From Methanobacteriota archaeon (GTDB taxonomy: Archaea > Halobacteriota > Methanomicrobia > Methanomicrobiales > Methanomicrobiaceae), in the NCBI GenBank assembly GCA_023396365.1, contig JAEWWL010000019.1, positions 1 to 64,000 of the forward strand: DNA of 64,000 nucleotides. The letters run 5' to 3'. Each line of letters begins with the position of its first letter. Position 1 is the stretch's first letter. Made by a program: the position numbers and the translations under genes. The notes beneath the pieces were generated by a model, which searched no databases, was not told the DNA's origin, and saw only the letters and a program-made list of their open reading frames with translations. Shown in pieces: positions 1 through 7,445 of the stretch.

Positions 1-60
1 TCCCAATTCAGCAATATGCCTGTATTCATCTTTAATTGCAAAATTAGTAAACGTGCTCAT
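1..60 (-). CDS. IS5-type transposase, N-terminal fragment (runs off the window)
   Basis: Only the first 20 codons are inside the window: an ATG followed by residues reading MSTFTNFAIKDEYRHIAELG, after which the frame leaves the left edge. This opening (S/T-F-T-x-F-A-x-x-x-E-Y-x-x-x-x-x-x-G) resembles what I recall of the N-terminus of archaeal IS5-family DDE transposases. The catalytic region is not visible. It is read in the same direction as the broken aminotransferase to its right and begins about 55 bases past the point where that protein stops looking like its family, so it most likely is the insertion that disrupted it. Family assignment rests on memory of a short N-terminus. Confidence 0.6.
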   Translation of the reverse strand, partial: MSTFTNFAIKDEYRHIAELG

Positions 61-115
61 TGATTATTGATCAATTTATGAAAATAAAGTACTTTTGGTT
101 TGGATGGGTTTATCG
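1..115 (-). mobile_element. End of an insertion sequence, right boundary approximate
   Basis: This comprises the transposase start plus about 55 bases of AT-rich leader between it and the last recognisable aminotransferase codons. The terminal inverted repeat and target duplication cannot be confirmed because the other end of the element is outside the window. The right boundary is placed where the aminotransferase translation loses family similarity (after the residues EITKEDF) and could be off by 10-20 bases. Confidence 0.5.
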
Positions 116-975
116 AAATCCTCTTTAGTAATTTCAAGCACATACTGATGCCAGACATGTTTTTAGCCCTTTTTGCAAAATGGTTTTTTAAGGCCATCTA
201 CATTAATTTTTTTGCACAATATCTCTGCATTTTCTGCTCTTTTCTTATTCATTGCATCAAGCTTTGAAAGCTGTACATTTCCTATTGCAGCGGAGACATT
301 TGAAAGACGCATATTGTATCCAAGTTCTGTATGGAGGTATTTGGCGCTTTGGCCGTGATTTATGAGCCTTCGTATTTTAGAGTCAAGCTCAGTATTATTG
401 GTTGTAATCATTCCCCCTTCAATTGTTGTCATATTTTTTGTGGGATAAAACGAGAAGCAGCCAAGCTCTCCAAACGATCCTACTTTTTTATCCTTGTATA
501 AAGATCCATGTGATTGTGCTGCATCTTCTATCAGATAAATATCCTTATCTTTGCATATCTCATTTAGAGAATTTATGTCAAAAGGCTGTCCGAATAAGTG
601 AACTCCGATAACTGCTTTTGTTTTATATGTAATATTTTCAGAAACCTCGTCAGGATTTATTGTATAAGTATCCTTATTTACATCCACAATGACAGGTTTT
701 GCTCCGCACATACTAACAGAAGTTGCTGTTGCAATAAATGTAAAAGAAGGAACAATAACCTCATCTCCCGGCCCGATACCAAGAGCCAGCAGACCCATGT
801 GAAGAGCAGCAGTTCCTGAATTTACTCCGGTTGCATGCAATACACCACAATAATCCGCAAAATTATTCTCAAATTTTGTTGTGATGCTTCCCTGTGCAAG
901 CATTCCTGACTGAAAAACTTCATTTACTGCTGCGATCTCCTCTGCTCCCAGAGCCGGCTGTGCAATATTTATCAT
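115..975 (-). pseudogene. DegT/DnrJ/EryC1/StrS sugar aminotransferase, disrupted
   Basis: The family consists of PLP-dependent aminotransferases that put an amino group on nucleotide-linked keto-sugars for surface polysaccharide or glycoprotein glycans. The reading frame gives 270 residues with the expected opening (INIAQPALGAEEI), the EDAAQSHG segment, the PLP lysine in FYPTKNMTT and the NMRLSNVSAAIG segment. Family members are about 360-370 residues. After residue 270 comes an in-frame TAA (163-165); the same frame then continues with KHVWHQYVLEIT, a recognisable family stretch, before running into insertion-sequence DNA. Two lesions therefore exist: a nonsense codon, probably from a Tyr codon, and an insertion that removed about 80 C-terminal residues. 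The start overlaps the stop of the acyltransferase gene upstream, so the two formed an operon. Confidence 0.85.
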
Positions 976-1574
976 TTTCTGACACCTGCCGGAAGCTCTT
1001 TGAATCTTGCGGGATTTCCGACCGCAAGAGTCTGTGGCGGAACGTTTTTTGTAACAACTGCGGCTGCTGCAATAAGTGAACCTTCACCTATTGAAACTCC
1101 GGGAAGAATTGTTGCATTTGCACCAATAGAGACACCTCTTTTTATAACAGGACCTTTTATTCCTCCCTTTGGAGGATATGGATCATTTGTCAAAACTGCA
1201 TTAGGACCGATAAATACATTGTCTTCAATAACCACATTTGTCGGAATATAAACAAGGCTCTGCAATGAAACATTATTCCCTATTGAGCAGTTTCCTTCAA
1301 TTATGCAGCTGGTTCCAACAGACACATTGTTGCCGATAACAGTTTTTTCACGGATCATCACATCATGACCTGTTGAAAAGTTATCTCCAATATCAACATC
1401 GCAATAAATTATTGTTCCAGGCCTTAATATGCAATTTTTACCAATATTAACGCCATTAAAAGATTCTTTTCCGATATTTTCCCTTGAAGGAAATCCGAGG
1501 ACAACATCTTTGAAAATGTATCCTCCTTCTCCTATTTTATTAATCCCAAAAGTATCGGGATTGTTTGAATTCAT
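972..1574 (-). CDS. Left-handed beta-helix (hexapeptide) N-acyltransferase, WbpD/WlbB-like
   Basis: The 200-residue protein is dominated by hexapeptide repeats ([LIV]GxxxxV pattern: VNIGKNCILRPGTI, VDIGDNFSTG, TVIGNNVSVG, CSIGNNVSL, VVIEDNVFIGPNAV, VSIGANATILPGVSIGEGSLIAAAAVV) forming a left-handed beta helix, and ends with the usual VGNPARFKE segment. Such enzymes acetylate amino-sugars on nucleotide carriers. It is directly followed, with overlapping stop and start, by a DegT aminotransferase, the pairing seen for 3-acetamido-sugar synthesis (aminotransferase then acetyltransferase). The exact sugar is an inference. Because the partner aminotransferase is broken, this enzyme may now lack its substrate. 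A G-rich stretch precedes the ATG as ribosome-binding site. Confidence 0.85.
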   Translation of the reverse strand: MNSNNPDTFGINKIGEGGYIFKDVVLGFPSRENIGKESFNGVNIGKNCILRPGTIIYCDVDIGDNFSTGHDVMIREKTVIGNNVSVGTSCIIEGNCSIGNNVSLQSLVYIPTNVVIEDNVFIGPNAVLTNDPYPPKGGIKGPVIKRGVSIGANATILPGVSIGEGSLIAAAAVVTKNVPPQTLAVGNPARFKELPAGVRK

Positions 1575-2101
1575 TAATATCTGCCCCCCCAGGATGAATA
1601 AAACGAATTGATTATCGCTGATCTGTAAAGTTTAATATGCGAATTTATTGCATATCATTTGTGTGTATATGTCTGCATATCATAAAAGATTATTTGTTTT
1701 ATTTATGAAGCCGGTTTTAAGAAAGCTGTCAGAAATTAATAATCAGTGATATCAGAAAAAAAACCATTCAATATTTAAAAAACAGATATGTCTTCCAAAT
1801 CCCGTCATATAAATCAGACATCAACTGAATTTTCTTTGAAAGAAATACTTGTGAAATACAAGCCTGAGAAAAATTCATCTAAATTATTGACCTGATAATA
1901 ACATCAGCACCAACAACGACACTTATTATCCTGTACTGACAAATTATACAACAGAATATTTCTGCCTGAGATATTGCAATATCTGCAATCCGGCAAAACA
2001 ACCGGAAAGTATATGAAAATTGCAGGATTTGTACTTAAATATTAATCCGGTCATAAAAAGTGCATTAAACAGGCAGAAATTATAATCCCCGGTTAAATAA
2101 T
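1575..2101. other. Intergenic region with palindromes, upstream of the CetZ-like gene
   Basis: No gene is convincing in this 0.5-kb AT-rich gap between divergent genes. It holds three inverted repeats: TTTCTTT-G-AAAGAAA at 1831-1845, CTGAT/ATCAG around 1891-1906, and the perfect 14-bp palindrome GATATTGCAATATC at 1970-1983. An AT-rich TATA-like stretch (TTAAATATT, about 2036-2044) lies some 60 bases before the CetZ-like start. Confidence 0.5.
1970..1983. promoter_or_regulatory. 14-bp perfect palindrome, candidate operator
   Basis: The sequence GATATTGCAATATC reads the same on both strands. It lies about 60 bases upstream of the likely TATA element for the CetZ-like gene, a suitable position for a regulator. 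No factor is known; palindromes of this length in AT-rich DNA can also occur by chance. Confidence 0.3.
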
Positions 2102-4855
2102 ATGAGAATACTTGCCATTGGTGTGGGCGGTGCAGGTTCACGAATTGTGGATCAGCTCTACTATCAGGACAGGCGAAGCAGCGTGAGCTGCATCTCTTCA
2201 GTAGTCGTTGACACTGACGGCAACTTTTTATCCCAGCTCAAAAATCTCCCCGATGAGACAAAAATATTTTTCCCCGCACTTGATCCTGATGTTCACTATG
2301 ATATTCGCTCAACAATTGATGTATCAGAGGTCATGGGCAGCATCAAAAGAATGGACAATATTGATATTGATGCAATAATTGTCTTTGTCGGGCTTGGCGG
2401 CAATGTAAGCGACATAGTCCCCGAACTTATAAAAGAGATCAGAAAAGCTTATTTTGAGCCTGTCTTTGCATTATGCACACTCCCCTATCTTCGCGAAGGA
2501 AGAGCAATTGCCAAAAAAGCAGCAGACGATCTTGATAAAATCAGGGAAAGTGTTGATGCAGTAATTCTTTTTGATAATGAGACATGGTACAGAAAAATTA
2601 AGGCGTCTTTTGAAACAACGCTGGATGAGCACGGTGAACCGGTTGTAAAGCCATCGCCTTATGGCAAATCATTCTCAGACAATCCACGTGATGTCTACCG
2701 GATGCTGAATGAAAGAATCTCAAGACAGATTGGTCTGATATTAAGGGCGGGAGAGTTTAACGAGTCCGGATTTGAGTCGGCAGAAGTAGTTCTTGATGCC
2801 GGGGAGATCCTAAACACTCTTAAAGGAAACGGAATCACTGCAATAGGATATGCTATTGAAAATCTGCCTTTCAACTGGATGGATACTCTTGAAAGATGGC
2901 GCTCTGATACATATTTTTCAGAAGGATCGCATAAACGTGCCACAAGAATTGTTGCTCTTGCAAAACAGGCAGTTTATGAGGATATCTCAATTCCATGTGA
3001 TCTGACAAGTGCTGATAAGGCGCTGATTCTTATTGCAGGACCATCTCATGAACTTTCAATGAAAGGTTTTCAGACCGTTCGGAAATGGATTGATTCAAGC
3101 ATTGCCGGTCTTGAAATGCGCTCGGGTGACTATCCTGTAAAAAACACCCGTTTTGTTGGGATTATCATCATGCTTTCAGGACTGCATAACATCCCGCGTC
3201 TTGAGGAGATAAAAAAACTCAGGGAAGAATATCTTCTTGAGCAGGCGGAGATAGAAAAAAGCAATGAATATTCGAGAATTCTTGAAGAGGAAGAGGCTCT
3301 GCTGCTTTCCGGAAGAGGTAATTTTGAACAAAAGCCGCCTGTAGCATCTGCAGGGCAGGAGAATATTCATGTGGATTATATGCCTGAGTATTATGAAGTG
3401 GCGTCTTTGGAACATCAGGAATATCCTGAGTATTCTGCATATCCAAAAAAGAACAGTGTCTCTTCTGCCGGCAGTTATGATGAAAAAGCTATTGAGGATG
3501 AAGCCTGGGGGCTGATTGGAGGGTATTCGTCAGTGCCTCCCAAAAATATCACTGTAAACTCCAATATTCCTCCGATAATTGAAGATAATGGTTATCATAT
3601 GAACAGACAGAATGACAACTCCCATCAAAATTATGATGGCGGGAAAAGAACGGGGCAAAATGAACCTGTAAAATCTGCGGGCAGCCTTGATATTGTGGAT
3701 TTTCTCGAAGATGAAAGCACGGGCTTTGAAAGTGATGTATCTGCTGCCTTTGACAATTTTGGTGATAATTCTAACGGCAGAAATTCAATGTCATTTGTTG
3801 AGCTCCTTGACGATGATGACAGCTGCGACTTTGGTGATGAAAATGAAGCCGGACAAAATTATGGTTCTGCCAGGAAAGCAACATTTTCAGAGGCAGCATT
3901 TTCATATCTTGCCGATGATGATGAAGATGAAAATATTCCCCTGACATCTCCTGAGTTTGTTAAAAAACAGGAGATTGAGGAGTATAAGCAGGAGGCTGCT
4001 GAATCCAAAGCTCAGATTCCAAAGGAAAAGATTCAGGATGACAAAATTACTATTGCGGGTAAAAAAGAGAAGGTTTCTGACAACAGCGGGCTTAATCTTC
4101 CAGGAAGAAGTTCAAAGACCGACCTTGACATGACCCGTATGACATCTGTCAATCTTGGAAATTCACCCAGAGATTCTATATTTGGAGTAAAAGAAATAAA
4201 AGGTCCTGGAGTTCCCAAAGAGAGAAGTGATGTGGCCCGTGTTGGTGAAACTATAAGTATCGGGGGCCCTGTGCAGCGGGCAAGCGACAAATCATTTTCT
4301 GCAGGCGCTTTTTCGGCAGGCTCAACGATGCGCCCAAACGACAATGTATACGCTGGCGGAAAAATATCGGGCGGCTCTGTAATCCGTCCCAATGACAGCT
4401 CTTTATCAGGAAGGAGGGTGTCGATTCAGCCTAATATAAAGTCAAATGACAGGAGTCTTTCCGGGGGCAGATTGTCTGTTCATCCAAACATAAAGCCAAA
4501 AGATAATTTAACCGGTGGAAAAGTTTCTATGGGCAGTTCGGCTAAAAAACCCGTGGAGCTTTTATCATCGGGGATAAAATCAGACGGCATCGTAAAACCA
4601 AAAGAGCTTTTGTCAGGCGGCGTAAAAACCGGTTCGGTAATAAAACCGAAAGAGTCTTTGACAGGAGGAGTCAGGGTTGGATCAAATCCTGCTATGCCAA
4701 AAGAATCATTATCGGGAGTTTTAAAGGTTGGAAAAAACCCTGCAAATAAATCATCTGAGAGAAAATCACCTGTTTCGCCAAATACTGCACGAAAAAAGGA
4801 AAGCTCAAAAAGCAGTTTTTCATCAGATAAAGAAGATGATCTCTTCTGGATTTGA
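2102..4855 (+). CDS. Divergent CetZ-like tubulin-superfamily protein with long repeat-rich tail
   Basis: The 917-residue protein has an N-terminal domain of about 375 residues that aligns along its length with the canonical CetZ at the right end of the window: GVGGAGSRIVDQL (T1), residues leading to the T4 position, the LRAGEF segment, a T7-like LDAGEILNTL, and the closing IAGP...GGDYP-type strand. The T4 signature that binds GTP phosphates, GGGTGSG in the paralogue, is here GGNVSD (near residue 100), so nucleotide binding may be altered. Residues about 400-917 are low-complexity, first acidic (runs of D/E near 590 and 630), then basic with seven to nine imperfect 17-19 residue repeats of a KPKxxLSGGxxxG type (about 740-880), ending DDLFWI. 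CetZ proteins act in cell shape in haloarchaea; the role here is unknown. Confidence 0.8.
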   Translation: MRILAIGVGGAGSRIVDQLYYQDRRSSVSCISSVVVDTDGNFLSQLKNLPDETKIFFPALDPDVHYDIRSTIDVSEVMGSIKRMDNIDIDAIIVFVGLGGNVSDIVPELIKEIRKAYFEPVFALCTLPYLREGRAIAKKAADDLDKIRESVDAVILFDNETWYRKIKASFETTLDEHGEPVVKPSPYGKSFSDNPRDVYRMLNERISRQIGLILRAGEFNESGFESAEVVLDAGEILNTLKGNGITAIGYAIENLPFNWMDTLERWRSDTYFSEGSHKRATRIVALAKQAVYEDISIPCDLTSADKALILIAGPSHELSMKGFQTVRKWIDSSIAGLEMRSGDYPVKNTRFVGIIIMLSGLHNIPRLEEIKKLREEYLLEQAEIEKSNEYSRILEEEEALLLSGRGNFEQKPPVASAGQENIHVDYMPEYYEVASLEHQEYPEYSAYPKKNSVSSAGSYDEKAIEDEAWGLIGGYSSVPPKNITVNSNIPPIIEDNGYHMNRQNDNSHQNYDGGKRTGQNEPVKSAGSLDIVDFLEDESTGFESDVSAAFDNFGDNSNGRNSMSFVELLDDDDSCDFGDENEAGQNYGSARKATFSEAAFSYLADDDEDENIPLTSPEFVKKQEIEEYKQEAAESKAQIPKEKIQDDKITIAGKKEKVSDNSGLNLPGRSSKTDLDMTRMTSVNLGNSPRDSIFGVKEIKGPGVPKERSDVARVGETISIGGPVQRASDKSFSAGAFSAGSTMRPNDNVYAGGKISGGSVIRPNDSSLSGRRVSIQPNIKSNDRSLSGGRLSVHPNIKPKDNLTGGKVSMGSSAKKPVELLSSGIKSDGIVKPKELLSGGVKTGSVIKPKESLTGGVRVGSNPAMPKESLSGVLKVGKNPANKSSERKSPVSPNTARKKESSKSSFSSDKEDDLFWI
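4321..4740 (+). repeat. Degenerate tandem repeats encoding the basic tail of the CetZ-like protein
   Basis: Units of about 51-57 bases encode repeats such as IRPNDSSLSGRRVSIQ, IKPKDNLTGGKVSMGS, VKPKELLSGGVKTGSV, IKPKESLTGGVRVGSN and AMPKESLSGVLKVGKN. The C-terminal units are most alike, suggesting recent internal duplication there. The pattern of Pro-Lys, Ser/Thr-Gly-Gly and Lys at fixed spacing predicts a disordered, basic linker. Confidence 0.75.
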
Positions 4856-4950
4856 TTAATCCCAAAAAATTATTCAACAATTTTCAGGAGCATTTTTTTT
4901 TGCATTTCTTTTAAATTAACTGAAAAAAAATCAAAATTTTCCTTAAAAGA

Positions 4951-5022
4951 TGGACCAGGCGGGATTTGAACCCGCGGCCTCTACGTTGCGAACGTAGCGA
5001 TCTACCCCTGATCTACAAGCCC
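4951..5022 (-). tRNA. tRNA-Ala (anticodon CGC)
   Basis: A 72-nt cloverleaf: acceptor GGGCTTG with CTGGTCC, anticodon stem CTACG/CGTAG around TTCGCAA (anticodon CGC), T-arm GCGGG-TTCAAAT-CCCGC, discriminator A. The G3-U70 wobble pair that identifies tRNA-Ala is present. One acceptor pair (U6-U67) is mismatched. CCA is not encoded. Confidence 0.93.
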
Positions 5023-5085
5023 TCTCTTTCTAATAATATATGCAGAAATTGCCTTAAAAAATGTATTATCTGATTTTGTCAGGAA

Positions 5086-6096
5086 TTAGAGAATAATCTC
5101 GATGTCCAGCTTTTCTGCCAGTTCTTTATATCTGTTTCTGATTGTAACTTCGGTAACTCCGGCGACCTCTGCTACCTCGCGCTGTGTGCGGCGCTCTCCG
5201 CCAAGAATTGAGGAGATGTAAATTGCAGCTGCCGCAACACCTGTCGGGCCTCTTCCGCTTGTAAGCTCTCTTTCTCCGGCTTGTCTTAATATCTCAACTG
5301 CCCTTGACTGGACTTCTCCTTTAAGTGTAAGGCCTGAACAGAAGCGCGGAACGTAGTCAATTGGTGATGTTGGAAGAAGTTTAAGCCCGAGTTCTCTTGA
5401 GATAAATCTGTATGTTCTTCCAATTTCTTTTCTTGAAACACGTGACACTTCAGCAATCTCATCAAGTGTCCTTGGAACACTGCACTGGCGGCATGCTGCA
5501 TAAAGTGCGGCTGCAGCGACTCCCTCAATACTTCTTCCTCTGATGAGATTTTTATCAACAGCATCACGGTAGACGACAGCTGCAGTTTCACGGACATTTC
5601 TTGGAAGACCAAGAGCCGATGCCATGCGGTCAAGTTCTGAAAGGGCAAATGCGAGGTTTCTTTCGGTTGCATTTGAGACACGAATTCTTCTCTGCCACTT
5701 GCGCAGGCGGTAAAGCTGTGCACGGTTCTTTGAGGAGATTGCACGGCCGTATGAGTCGCGGTTTCTCCAGTCAATCATTGTTGAAAGACCTTTGTCGTGA
5801 ATTGTAAAGGTCATCGGAGCACCGACACGTGAACGCTTCATTCTCTGGTCGTGGTCAAATGCACGCCACTCGGGACCTCTGTCAATGAACTCCTCTTCAA
5901 GAACAAGGCCGCAGTTCTGGCATGTAAGTTCTGCACGCTCATAGTCATGGACAAGCTGGCGGCTGCCGCATTCGGGGCATACTGTTTTATTTGTTTCCTC
6001 GGTTTTTTTCTGAAGTTTTTCAACCTGTTCAGCCGAGCGGCTTTTTAGAGCCTCTCTCTGGCTCTGAAGCTGTTTAAGTTTCTCAATTTCCTGCAT
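5086..6096 (-). CDS. tfb: Transcription initiation factor TFB
   Basis: TFB binds TBP-promoter complexes and recruits archaeal RNA polymerase. The start chosen is the ATG giving MQEIEKLKQLQ, 336 residues, because it follows a good ribosome-binding site (CAGGAG) and the longer frame upstream overlaps the gar1 gene in another frame. An N-terminal coiled segment precedes a zinc ribbon (CPECG...CQNCG, about residues 35-60), the B-finger region (DRGPEWRAFDHDQRMKRSRVG) and two cyclin folds, ending with the DNA-contacting helix EVAGVTEVTIRNRYKELAEKL. It sits 16 bases downstream of gar1, a common euryarchaeal pairing, and is probably co-transcribed with it. Confidence 0.97.
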   Translation of the reverse strand: MQEIEKLKQLQSQREALKSRSAEQVEKLQKKTEETNKTVCPECGSRQLVHDYERAELTCQNCGLVLEEEFIDRGPEWRAFDHDQRMKRSRVGAPMTFTIHDKGLSTMIDWRNRDSYGRAISSKNRAQLYRLRKWQRRIRVSNATERNLAFALSELDRMASALGLPRNVRETAAVVYRDAVDKNLIRGRSIEGVAAAALYAACRQCSVPRTLDEIAEVSRVSRKEIGRTYRFISRELGLKLLPTSPIDYVPRFCSGLTLKGEVQSRAVEILRQAGERELTSGRGPTGVAAAAIYISSILGGERRTQREVAEVAGVTEVTIRNRYKELAEKLDIEIIL

Positions 6097-6112
6097 TTGT
6101 TTTACTCCTGAA

Positions 6113-6337
6113 TTATTTTGTATAGAGCTTTTCTCCTGCGATGCAGCAGTTTGTATTCTGACAGTAGACTGCTGCACAGGGATTTTGTATATTTCCAAAT
6201 ATCTCAACAAGTTTTCCAACAGGTCTTCCTGAACTCTCAACAACATCTGCATAAAGGCGTGGAAGCTGTGCTGCATCGCAATTAACAATTAACAGATGCT
6301 TTCCAACAACAGAACGTATTTCACCGGCAAGTTTCAA
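6113..6337 (-). CDS. gar1: H/ACA RNP component Gar1
   Basis: The 74-residue Gar1 beta-barrel protein supports Cbf5 in pseudouridylating rRNA and tRNA under H/ACA guide RNAs. The sequence shows the recognisable GKHLLIVNCDAAQLPRLYADV and GRPVGKLVEIFGNIQNPCAAVY segments. Translation starts at a TTG preceded by AGGAAGG. It lies immediately ahead of tfb, so the two probably share a transcript with a promoter in the AT-rich stretch 6360-6400. Its frame differs from that of the upstream extension of tfb, which is why the shorter tfb start is preferred. Confidence 0.9.
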   Translation of the reverse strand: MKLAGEIRSVVGKHLLIVNCDAAQLPRLYADVVESSGRPVGKLVEIFGNIQNPCAAVYCQNTNCCIAGEKLYTK

Positions 6338-6435
6338 AAGATTACCTTCCTGAAAAACAAAATTTATAATATTTAGTAACCTATATATATGTGTCTAAAG
6401 ATTATTTAAAACTTTTGATAATTATTATATATTTC

Positions 6436-7083
6436 TTAGAGATCAAGGATCTCTTTCAGGGTTTTATCTGATAAAATACTATCTGCCTCGTCCGATGTCA
6501 TTCCTGCGCCCATTGCAACAAGTTTTCGCGCGTTTTCAGTCAGAAGATCAGAAGGCCCGTGTGTGTCTGAATTAATCACAACCCTGCATCCTGACTTCAT
6601 TGCAGCTTTAAATACATGTCCGTTTGTTCTGTTATGCCCGCCGCGTGAAGTTATCTCAAGTGCGATATTGTGTCTTTTTGCCTCAAGTGCGGCCTCTCCC
6701 GAAATAAGGCCCGGGTGTGCAAGAATATCCACATAATCGGATGTACATGCGGCAAGATTTGTTCCCGGCGCTACAGGTTCAACAACTGTCTCTCCATGCA
6801 CAATAACTATCTCAGCACCGCATTTCCTTGCATATTTGGAAAGCTCATCTATCTCCTCAGGAGGAACATGAGTTAATTCAACTCCTGAATAAAGATTCAC
6901 TCCAAAAAGGGCTGCTGATTTTTTTATTGAATTTACGGCTTTTATCAGAGACTCTATATTGGATGCATCGGCATGGTCTGTTATTGCAAGTGTATCATAT
7001 CCCCGTACTGCAGCCCGGCGGACAAGCTCTGTTGGGAGCAGATCCCCGTCAGTCATTGTCGTGTGTGTATGAAGGTCGAACAT
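6436..7083 (-). CDS. PHP-domain metal-dependent phosphoesterase
   Basis: A 215-residue PHP (polymerase and histidinol phosphatase) domain. Metal-binding motifs are visible in order: HTHT at residues 5-8, TDHAD near 40, a GVELTH segment near 68, HGE near 95, HPG near 122 and SDTHG near 177. The family (histidinol phosphatases, nucleoside phosphate phosphoesterases, RNase P p30-like proteins) hydrolyses phosphate esters with a trinuclear metal site; the archaeal stand-alone members of this length are related to RNase P protein 3 (Rpp30) and that role is possible, but the substrate cannot be read from sequence. The start lies one base after the stop of srp19, so they are cotranscribed. Confidence 0.85.
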   Translation of the reverse strand: MFDLHTHTTMTDGDLLPTELVRRAAVRGYDTLAITDHADASNIESLIKAVNSIKKSAALFGVNLYSGVELTHVPPEEIDELSKYARKCGAEIVIVHGETVVEPVAPGTNLAACTSDYVDILAHPGLISGEAALEAKRHNIALEITSRGGHNRTNGHVFKAAMKSGCRVVINSDTHGPSDLLTENARKLVAMGAGMTSDEADSILSDKTLKEILDL

Positions 7084-7084
7084 T

Positions 7085-7357
7085 TCATTTATCCTGCTTT
7101 AGGTTTTCTGCAATTTGTCTGATTAAAATTTCTTTTGGCCTGTCCCATTTCACAAGAATGCGCCCTTCTTTTGAAAGCCAGTGTGAAGGGTGGCTTTTTT
7201 GCTCCTGTGATGCCTCAACTCCCAGTTTTTTTACTGCTGTCAGTATGCCTCTGATGGAAGGATTCTTTACAGCCTCGGTCTTTTTTATGCGCCTGCCATC
7301 TTTTCTTGTCAGGCTTTCATCGAAATAACAGGGGTAGATGACCTTCTCTCTTTCCAT
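7085..7357 (-). CDS. srp19: Signal recognition particle protein SRP19
   Basis: The 90-residue protein binds the 7S RNA of the archaeal signal recognition particle and helps SRP54 assemble for co-translational membrane targeting. Characteristic segments are YPCYFDESLTRKDGRRIKKT at the N-terminus, AVKNPSIRGILTAVKKLG, and the C-terminal KEGRILVKWDRP. Length fits the family. It heads a two-gene unit with the PHP protein and is divergent from hypB across an 86-base gap containing two inverted repeats. Confidence 0.95.
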   Translation of the reverse strand: MEREKVIYPCYFDESLTRKDGRRIKKTEAVKNPSIRGILTAVKKLGVEASQEQKSHPSHWLSKEGRILVKWDRPKEILIRQIAENLKQDK

Positions 7358-7378
7358 ATCAGGTAATATTAGTGAGGT

Positions 7379-7396
7379 GTACCTATTAACAGGTAC
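7379..7396. promoter_or_regulatory. Inverted repeat GTACCT-N6-AGGTAC between srp19 and hypB
   Basis: Perfect 6-bp arms around ATTAAC in the middle of the divergent promoter region. It could be an operator acting on either gene; no regulator is identifiable. Confidence 0.35.
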
Positions 7397-7430
7397 TGTT
7401 GTTGACGATATCTTTTAACGGATACTTGCA

Positions 7431-7445
7431 ATAACTATTAGTTAT
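7431..7445. promoter_or_regulatory. Palindrome over the hypB start codon
   Basis: ATAACTA-T-TAGTTAT, perfect 7-bp arms, overlaps the ATG of hypB. A TATA-like TCTTTTAA lies about 30 bases upstream, so hypB is probably leaderless and a protein bound here would block transcription start. It is unlike the known NikR operator half-sites. Confidence 0.4.

Noticed and set aside
6097..6288. Longer N-terminus of TFB (64 extra codons)
   Set aside because: The extension lies in a different frame over gar1, has no family similarity, and a good ribosome-binding site precedes the shorter start.
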